A stretch of 64,000 nucleotides of DNA from Hirundichthys speculiger (lineage: Eukaryota; Chordata; Actinopteri; Beloniformes; Exocoetidae): positions 1-64,000 of the forward strand of contig JAGFBZ010000338.1 of assembly GCA_018398805.1 (NCBI GenBank), in the 5' to 3' direction. This document shows positions 57,206-64,000 of this stretch, one piece after another. The first letter of the stretch is position 1. Each line of letters begins with the position of its first letter. The position numbers and the translations under genes are program-made. Below the pieces are notes generated by a model, which was not told the DNA's origin, ran no database searches, and saw only the letters and a program-made list of their open reading frames with translations.

Positions 57206-57563
57206 CAGTGATTATTAGACCACCATTTTTTCTTCACTTTCTTGTTCATTTTAATACCTGGTACCACTAAACGTCATCATGTGACTAAAACAGACAGAAA
57301 AGAAAACACTGAATGCATAAAAGCAGTGTTTTTGGCAGTACAACGCCATAGCTATTGATGTAAAAACTTAAGTGATTTAGGTTATAATCAAGAAAACCAT
57401 GGAAAATGGTAAGATATCAGCTCTTAAATAAAACTCTTATGAGCAATCTTTGTGGTTATCGTTATGTTTGTCCAACAAATGTACCTTTAGTTGTACCAGG
57501 CATTAAAATGAACAAGAAACTGAAGAAAACAAGGGTGGTCTAATCATTTTTTCCATGACTGTA
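57206..57563. mobile_element. Tc1/mariner-type MITE
   Basis: Left ATTATTAGACCACCATTTTT, CTTGTTCATTTTAATACC and GGTACC are mirrored at right (GTACCAGGCATTAAAATG, GGTGGTCTAATCATTTTTTC, CATGACTGTA). The right end abuts a TA-rich tract, fitting TA target sites. Left terminal bases are diverged. Confidence 0.75.
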
Positions 57564-57846
57564 TATATATATACACACAGGCAGTTCTAAATATATAACT
57601 GCCTGAAGTTAAACGTTTCATTGTTGGAAAATAACAATAATAAAAAATATTGTCTCATACCAACTAAAAATAATAATAATAATAATATTAATAATAATGA
57701 TATGCATGAAAGTTTTATCAACCATAAACACATGTAGGCTAAAAACCCAGTCAGGAATTGGTTAATAAGGTGAAATAAGCAGAATAAAATACAGCTAAAA
57801 GTTATTATAAGCCAGGCTTAAAATGTGACACTTTAAAAAAAAAAAC

Positions 57847-57870
57847 GGGGGGGAGGGGGGGGGGGGGGGG
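57847..57870. repeat. G-rich homopolymer
   Basis: G7, A, G16 preceded by an A-run; length uncertain. Confidence 0.9.
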
Positions 57871-57884
57871 ATAAGAATTACAAG

Positions 57885-57952
57885 CAGGGGTCCCTGCTCT
57901 GTTTTTCTCTCATCCAAGGGGTTCCTGGGCTAAAAAAGGTTGAAGACCCCTG
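57885..57952. mobile_element. hAT right-end fragment
   Basis: The sequence GCTAAAAAAGGTTGAAGACC followed by CCTG is a typical right end of a common fish hAT (inverse CAGGGGTCTTCAACC). ATTTAGAC follows at 57953-57960 and also occurs at 57198-57205, which may be its target duplication with the Tc1-type MITE between; the left TIR is not convincing. Confidence 0.5.
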
Positions 57953-58044
57953 ATTTAGACTGTGTTGCTAAAAGGGTTCTCATGAGAGATGAACTTGTCT
58001 GTTTATAGTAGGAGAATAATTAAAAATGTGAACTTTGTGATTGT

Positions 58045-58440
58045 AAAGAAAACTAGAAAAGCACTCGGAGAGCGCAGACCTCCGCCAAGCGCAACAGTTC
58101 TCCCATACAGCGATTTACAGATCTGGATCAGATCTGGATCAGCCTTTGAAATTTGATTGTCAATCCCTGAATCTAATTTCATGAGTTTTGGGCAATAATT
58201 AACGGTGATATTGAGAAACAAAATTTTCAGCCCCATTGAGCGCAATGTTATTGAAAATTTGAAAGTGATCCAGAATCCAGGATTTCTTCCGGACCACGCC
58301 CCAAATGAAATCGGTTCTTCCTTTTCACATTTCTGACAACTCCTGAAAATTGCATCAACATCCATCCATGACTTTTTGAGTTTTGAACACAGACAGACAG
58401 ACAGATAAACAAAAACATGACCTCCTTGGCGGAGGTAAAA
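58045..58440 (-). mobile_element. Dispersed repeat, copy 2, uninterrupted
   Basis: Minus strand homologue of 33995-34767 without the insertion. It runs from GACCTCCTTGGCGGAGGT at one end to GGCGGAGGTCTGCGCTCTCC, GAGTGCTTTTCTAGTT at the other, with an (ACAG)n run at about 58388-58405. It starts 21 bp downstream of the stop codon of the ggct-like exon, on the same strand. Confidence 0.8.
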
Positions 58441-58461
58441 ATAACCTGGATTTTGTTGATA

Positions 58462-58626
58462 CTAGTCATCAAAGCAGCGGTTTGGTCTCTCTTGGGCCCT
58501 TTTTCTGGCTCGTTCTAGTTCGCCCATCACAGGTAGAGGGCCCTCGTACATGTTTGTCTCGACAGCTCGAAGTTTCTCCTGGTAATCTTCTGGCAGCCCA
58601 TTCTGCTCCGCTCCCATCACAATCAC
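58462..58626 (-). CDS. ggct-like: Gamma-glutamylcyclotransferase-like, last coding exon
   Basis: Host-gene exon, 54 codons plus TAG. The minus strand reads GTCTCCAG|GTGATTGTG, a splice acceptor giving phase 0, then VIVMGAEQNGLPEDYQEKLR and AVETNMYEGPL. The block MGA-ENGLP-EYQEKL-A-E-N-Y-G is the C-terminal part of GGCT, which releases 5-oxoproline from gamma-glutamyl amino acids in the cytosolic gamma-glutamyl cycle. The catalytic glutamate and the substrate loop lie in earlier exons, which were not recognised in the 5.4 kb upstream in this window. The tail ELERARKRAQERPNRCFDD is longer and more basic than I expect. Could be a paralogue or an orphaned exon. Codons show no stops or frameshifts. 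Confidence 0.7.
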   Translation of the reverse strand: MIVMGAEQNGLPEDYQEKLRAVETNMYEGPLPVMGELERARKRAQERPNRCFDD

Positions 58627-59340
58627 CTGGAGACATTCACAAGACGATATTAACTGTGGTTGAACTGATCTCAGACCAGCAACGAACGGCAACAAGCCCT
58701 AAAGTCCTTCCTTTAACAGAGCTGATCTGATCTATGGAAGCTCAAACGCTGTACATCTGGTTCACAGGAAGTAAGCTGCAAGACAGAGTTTCATATTTTG
58801 GGGTCAATTTTTCAGTCCTTAACATGAAAGACTGACATTTTTTTTTTTTTGAAAGCCTTTACAGCCAAACATTTAACATACAATAATGGAAATTGTTCAT
58901 TGTCATAATATTTGCTTGTATATGAGATTTCAGATGTGTTTCCATGCGTCAGGTGGGTGGAGGAGGACTTCTGCACATTCCTCTTTACAACGTTGCTTCA
59001 GTTCACATCCACGAACGCACAGCTCTCATGGGGTCCCACTACAACATTTCAGGAAGGTTGAGATGATTAGGTCGTTCCAACGCCTTGATTCTTTTATGCT
59101 TCACCCTTTCTGATGTAGATCATTGTCCGGTTGGATGACACACTCTCAGCCAACCATCGACAGTCTTGAGGTTTGTTCAGAAGCAGTTTTGTGAATCTCT
59201 GCAGTGTTTCTGTTGTGGAGAGATTTGTGGAGGGTTTCTTGACTAACTCGGATAGTCTTGCAGCTCAAAAGGGGAGAGTTCAGACACATACACATTCTGA
59301 ATTCCAACAATCCCAACATGTGTGGTGTTATGTCGGTTTT
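58627..59340. other. Presumed intron upstream of the ggct-like exon
   Basis: No further exon seen. Contains a T-run near 58840. Confidence 0.4.
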
Positions 59341-59348
59341 ATGTAGAG

Positions 59349-59667
59349 CAGCGATTCCCAAAGTGTGGGCCGCGGCCCCCTGGTGGGCCGTCGCGGTACT
59401 GCAGGTGGGCCGTGAGAGGTCATTAAAATTAAACAAATATGTTTTAAATCCTCGATCTTTTAAAATATGTTTTTAATTACTGTAAAATATTAACGACATG
59501 ATTTAAAAACATCTTAACTTAATATCTTTTTTATTGACCCCTTACATTAATATCAGAACATGGTTCCTAGTCCTGTATGTTGATCACAGTTGTCATTAAA
59601 GGGTGGGCCGCGGAGATTTTTTACATTTCAAATTGGGCCTTGGTGTTCTGAAGTTTGGGAATGGCGG
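59349..59667 (+). mobile_element. hAT MITE, copy 2 of a two-copy family
   Basis: Exact duplication ATGTAGAG at 59341-59348 and 59668-59675. Ends CAGCGATTCCCAAAGTGTGG and inverse CCGCCATTCCCAAACTTCAG. Reverse-complement relative of 13673-13988. 319 bp, non-coding. Confidence 0.92.
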
Positions 59668-59675
59668 ATGTAGAG

Positions 59676-60062
59676 GATTGTCCAGTAATGTGTGTGAAGG
59701 TGTATCATTACTTCCTATCATGGAATATCAAGTCCTGGATCTTGGACTTTTGCACGACCTCGACTTCTTCCTTGTCCACACGTCTTAGTCTGATAACACT
59801 GATGATGATGTCAAGATAATGCTGACCAATGACACACATATTTGTAATGCTCTGTGTATGTATGTGTGTAACATTACCTCCTTCCAAACTTCCATGTTGT
59901 TTTTAAAGACAAGAGAGTCTTTCTCCCGGCAACCCTTTCAAACAAATCATACTAGTTCAGTTTTCTAATCATTCTGCCATGAACTTTAACACTTAACATG
60001 CTCAGTGAGGCCTGTAAACTCTGAGATTTAGCTCTTGGGTTTTTTTTTGTTTGTTTCTCTTA
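59676..60062. other. Spacer, no gene seen
   Basis: No domain or repeat family recognised. Confidence 0.4.
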
Positions 60063-61142
60063 CAATTGACCTTTCGGTAAGCACCGCCCCCTCCCTAGTT
60101 ACTGTTGCTAGGTCGGACATTCTCGCTGCTCCTCCATTAAGGACAATGTTATTTAGCCATTTTTCCGATGCCTATCAACCGTATTTACATTACACTAGAA
60201 TAACGCCGTGGTGAAATATTGCTGCTGGGGACCTGCAACAGTGACTCGAGGTGTCCAGAACGTTTGGAGGGACATTTTTATTCTCTTTAACAAACCAAAA
60301 CAAACGCTGGAGAATGCAGCTGTGGGTTCAGTTGTGTCCGTCCACACAATCAACTGAACGTGGGGAAAGTTACAAAACACACCTACATTTACTCCAAGGT
60401 AAGTTAACTTTGTTTATTAGATGATTGATTTAACCACTGTTTAGTAAAAGTAATATGATTTAGCAGCAGGGAGGGTGATGAGTTCTCTGTTAGCATTAGC
60501 ATTAGCTCTGGTCCATAGGTCTGTCCCACACCAGAGCTATGTTAACATCAGACAGTCGCAGCATTGTATTAATATAATTAATAAAGTGACGTTAACATCA
60601 CTAGCCTCACCTTATACCTAACAAGATAAATATCCAGGGCCATATATATTTGTAGACAACAAGGCAGGCTTATAGGTGGCTAGCAAGCTAGCCGGAATGC
60701 TAACGGAGAGATGTTTTCACTCATCACCCTCCCTGCTGCTAAATCATATCATTACTTTTACTAAACGGTGGTTAAATCAATCATCTAATAAACAAAGCTA
60801 ACTTACCTTGGAGTAAATGTAGGTGTGTTTTGTAACTTTCCCCACGTTCAGTTGATTGTGTGGACGGACACAACTGAACCCACAGCTGCATTCTCCAGCG
60901 TTTGTTTTGGTTTGTTAAAGAGAATAAAAATGTCCCTCCAAACGTTCTGGACACCTCGAGTCACTGTTGCAGGTCCCCAGCAGCAATATTTCACCACGGC
61001 GTTATTCTAGTGTAATGTAAATACGGTTGATAGGCATCGGAAAAATGGCAAAATAACATTGTTCTTAATGGAGGAGCAGCGAGAATGTCCGACCTAGCAA
61101 CAGTAACTAGGGAGGGGGCGGTGCTTACCGAAAGGTCAATTG
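60063..61142. repeat. Long inverted repeat, two roughly 420-bp arms
   Basis: Arms 60063-60484 and 60719-61142 are inverse copies at about 98% identity; differences seen include AAGGACAATG/AAGAACAATG, one 3-bp indel (AGTAATATG/AGTAATGATATG) and a few substitutions. The spacer is about 235 bp. Each arm encodes the same 61-codon frame reading outwards (MFCNFPHVQLIVWTDTTEP...), without a known domain. Each arm also has CCAAG|GTAAGTTA, a consensus splice donor pointing to the centre. Outer ends CAATTGACCTTTCGGTAAGC. It could be a foldback transposon; no target duplication was identified. Confidence 0.93.
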
Positions 61143-62904
61143 CATGGTCTGACCTTGGGATAAATTTGCTGGGACATCCATAGCTGGGAAGATTGACGTT
61201 TGTAATAAAAGGTTTCTCACAGAAAAATGCCCCCAGTAGCACAGTGGTTAGCGGTACAGTCCTGCAGCAGTTGCAGGTTCAACTCCTGGCCCACAACCCT
61301 TTGCTGCATGTCCTCCACATTCGCTCCCTGCCCTCATTTACTGTCTCTCTCTCAGTGGAAAAAAAAAGCTTTACAACCCTTTCCAGATTGATGTGCAGCA
61401 GAAACTGTTTCTCTATGTTCTCTGCTGATATTCTTTCCCTCATGGCACTGTGTTAACGCAGCCTTGAATGCTCCAGATTATCTGCTTTCATGGAGGTCTG
61501 AACACCTGCTGATGATCAGTTCATCAGGTAGCTTCAGGCTAAAACTTTCCCTCTGAATCTTATGGAAGAAGTGACGGACGACCTTGTATGATCCACATTT
61601 CGTTTTTTTTTTTTTTCGGCTTAATTTTTATTAAATGGATAGTGAAACTGTGAATAAAGTTTTTTGTTGTTGTTCGTCTGATGTTTTTATTTGCACTAAT
61701 GCTAAGGCTCACCATTATTAGATCATTATATTGTCTTCTTCCACTAAAAATATTGGATTAAAAGAGGGGGTGCAGGAGCCATGTGACGTCCAGATTTCAG
61801 CAGAGGGGACAGTAAAGGTGATGTTCTATAGAAGACAAAGGTCATGCTGTAGAACGTTCCGGTGTTGTGCTCCACAGTTGCCAGATCTCTAAACATCCCG
61901 ACTGTTGTGAGTGTTAATCGTTCAGTCAGGTGACGAGGGGTGTGAGCGGACCGTTTCCAGATGCTTCACAAACAGGAGTGAATGGGACTGAGCGGATGGA
62001 GAAGCCCCGCCCACATTCATTTTTATTTTACGTTGTCATGCTGAATCAAAACAGCTGCCTTTTATCTCCATCTGTGACGTCACGGAGAGTAGGTGTCACA
62101 TTTTCTGTTAGATGTTTTTTCTCCCTCCCTAATCTATCAAATTTTTATCAAAGGTCTGGACCTATATGAGCAGTTCTGTTGTAATAAATGCAAAATATGG
62201 ACTGGTATGATTTTACAAAAATAAGGAAGAACTTGAATTTAAAAGACACATGGAAGCAGGATATGCATCAATAATGGTTCCTCCACAAATGTGGAGGTTA
62301 ATTAGGCCATTGAGGTACCCCAATATCATTCCCAGTTGTAAATAGACTGGATGGCCCCTCTGACCCCTCGAGAGGCATTCATGATTTACAAAAAAAGAAG
62401 CTTGATCCCTCAGACCAAAGCGTGATATTTGAACAAAGTCTCCACAGATCAGAGCAAAAAGCAGCAGACTGTTGGAAAACAAAACCTTGTAAAGGGAAGA
62501 TATAAGTTAAAAGATATATCTACTGTATATGAGATAAAAGCTAGGGAAAAAAATGTGTATAAACAACACCATATAACCATAGACTGTATAAGAAGAACTG
62601 GACAAACACTCCAGTTTTCTTAGGCCATTTTTTTTTTAGCAGAAAAACACTCACATTCACCCTAACTGGTAAATAACTTTAAAATAACAATGTCAGTTGC
62701 TATACTACACTATACAGTATTATTGTATTTACATACATATTTATATTTATTATTATGATTATTATTAAAAATATTATCACACGACAAAATTCAAATGTTT
62801 TTAATTTATCATTACTGCATTATTACTGTATTAATGAGTAAGAATGTCTTTTGAATGTGTTTGGAAAGCATATCTTAGCGTATATAATATCATGCATAGG
62901 CCTT
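61143..62904. other. Spacer with one SINE
   Basis: Apart from the SINE at 61229-61366, no domain recognised. T-run near 61603-61615 and AT-rich tracts around 62700-62800. Confidence 0.4.
61229..61366 (+). mobile_element. tRNA-headed SINE, family 2
   Basis: Plus-strand head CCCAGTAGCACAGTGGTTAG (A box TAGCACAGTGG) and GCAGGTTCAACTCCTGG (B box), then CCCTTTGCTGCATGTCC and CTGTCTCTCTCTCAGTGG before an A-run. Same family as the minus-strand copy at 43207-43365. Confidence 0.8.
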
Positions 62905-62998
62905 TTAAAACTACATCAATAATTACCGGATTTTTGGGATTCGCGGGGGGAGGAAGGAACGTAACCCCCCGCGAATAAAAAAGGTTTTACTGTATATA
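62905..62998 (-). mobile_element. MITE end, TACAGTAAAACC type
   Basis: On the minus strand TACAGTAAAACCTTTTTTAT, TCGCGGGGGGTTACGTTCC, then CCCCCGCGAATCCC form a terminal hairpin (GCGGGGGG with CCCCCCGC) typical of a fish MITE. The other end was not found. Confidence 0.45.
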
Positions 62999-64000
62999 AA
63001 ACTATTTCCGAGCAGCTTCGTCTTCCTGCCACTGCAGGATGAAATAAACTCCAGGTTGATCAGAAAGAGAGTGTGGATTGTCGACACTTCCAAAGAAAAT
63101 AAATTCAAGCTCAACTCCATTTATGTTTCTGTCTGATCGTATCACCCAAATCCCTTCCAACAACAATAAGCCCCATGGAAGAAGACTCCACTTTAAAAGA
63201 AATCATAGAAAAAAGCCAGACTCATGTTTGTTAAAATGCGTTTTTGTGGCAATCCACAAAGACAATAACCCTCTCACGATTAATGATCAATAGTGCAGCC
63301 GTTGTGACTTCCAGCTGACGACGATCTTTTCTGGTAGTTCCTAACTAAAGGTCCATTTACACTCCACTTTTAAACGTTCCTACATTTGTCCGTTGCAAAC
63401 ATCGTTTCCATTTCTACGACTCGCACCTGCGTTCATTATTTCGTTTGTGTGGTTGTTTGGCGACGCATCCACCAGGTGGCAGTGATGAGTGAAGTTAGTG
63501 AGGTCAACAAACGTGGCGATATCTGCACAACTCCAGAGCTGAAGAAAACAAAAACAGAGGTGCAAACATGCCCCACTAAATTAAAGTCGCTACATGAATC
63601 GGGAGTTGATTTCTCTAAATTTCCAAGTGCGAAATTAACGACAAATGTCATTTTCAATCATTTCAGATGTTTGCTAGAACATTTAACAGTTGTAGCTCCG
63701 GGGTTGTAACATATAAGCGTATAGAATTTCGGACAGGCTCACACAGCCACTTCTCAAAGTCTTCCTTTTCATTTTCATGTACTTAGTTAATAATTGACTC
63801 ATTAAGCTAATCACTACTGTTCCCATCACTTCCCGTTGTATTGCTCCGTTTTGTCTGTAATATTAACCATCGAGGCTACGTACCAGAACACAGATGTCTC
63901 CGTATCAGTTTCAAACGTAGAGGATTAGTGAACTTTCAGTTGGCTCCTGTCTCTGAAGGATGGGAGCTAATTCTTCTACTGTTTCAGATCATCCACATGG
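62999..64000. other. Spacer with one unassigned ORF
   Basis: ATG 63485 opens 74 codons (MSEVSEVNKRGDICTTPELK...) ending TAA at 63707-63709, hydrophilic, with no domain I recognise. It lies after AGGTCCATTTACACTCC, a phrase seen near transposon ends, so it may be a transposon first exon. No splice donor is evident before the stop. The last 300 bp show nothing. Confidence 0.25.

Noticed and set aside
60195..61010. Duplicated 61-codon gene
   Set aside because: The identical frames are explained by the inverted repeat; no domain, and overlap with splice-donor-like sites argues against coding.
62923..63120. Possible upstream ggct exon (minus strand, SLSDQPGVYFILQW)
   Set aside because: Slight resemblance to the GGCT central region, but no acceptor/donor pair frames it and the similarity is too short.
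1..64000. A new multi-gene defence or biosynthetic system
   Set aside because: No cluster of intact genes is present; coding remnants are mobile-element proteins, nearly all broken. The novelty lies in repeat structure, not in a gene system.

Overview
This 64 kb window is vertebrate nuclear DNA, almost certainly from a teleost fish. The reasons are AT-rich spacers full of microsatellites, many hAT-type elements with clean 8-bp target-site duplications, L2-, Rex3- and L1-like LINEs, tRNA-headed SINEs, a Gmr1-like Ty3/gypsy element, interstitial vertebrate telomere repeats (CCCTAA/TTAGGG), and one exon that reads like the end of a gamma-glutamylcyclotransferase-like gene. Nothing prokaryotic is present. 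The abundance of minisatellites and telomere-like arrays would fit a subtelomeric or otherwise repeat-rich location, but this is inference.

Layout. 1-2.3 kb: 32-bp minisatellite running off the left edge. 2.7-4.2 kb: TIR element abutting a broken LINE reverse transcriptase on the minus strand; 4.46-7.9 kb: composite telomeric satellite grown inside that LINE. 8.4-15.7 kb: three hAT MITEs and decayed Tc1 transposase pieces. 17-20.5 kb: three unrelated tandem arrays (24 bp, 6 bp, 71 bp). 21.6-26.2 kb: two hATs and a PIF/Harbinger-like element carrying a SANT-like ORF. 27-32.5 kb: a 5'-truncated LINE and a longer L2-like LINE with a second telomere-like array inside its ORF. 33.3-35.9 kb: palindromic and inverted-repeat elements. 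36.8-51 kb: a nested stack. A decayed plus-strand L1-like element is interrupted by a SINE, a TTAA-flanked transposon, a partial LTR element, and a Gmr1-like gypsy element (41642-50734, 5-bp duplication AGCAC). Both LTRs of the gypsy element were later hit by hAT transposons. 51.4-57 kb: another LINE on the minus strand, more hATs and Rex3-like fragments. 58.05-58.63 kb: a dispersed MITE directly downstream of the ggct-like last exon. 60.06-61.14 kb: a long, nearly perfect inverted repeat of two roughly 420-bp arms.

The mobile elements do not cooperate as a pathway; the window is a record of successive insertions whose order can be read from the nesting. Nearly all coding remnants are broken by stops, frameshifts or deletions. 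The only host-gene signals I can support are the ggct-like terminal exon (minus strand) and, much more weakly, a splice acceptor plus AATAAA at 36.06-36.14 kb. Long open frames over the tandem arrays are by-products of repeat periodicity and are not annotated as genes. All family names rest on motifs recognised by eye; no database search was run.
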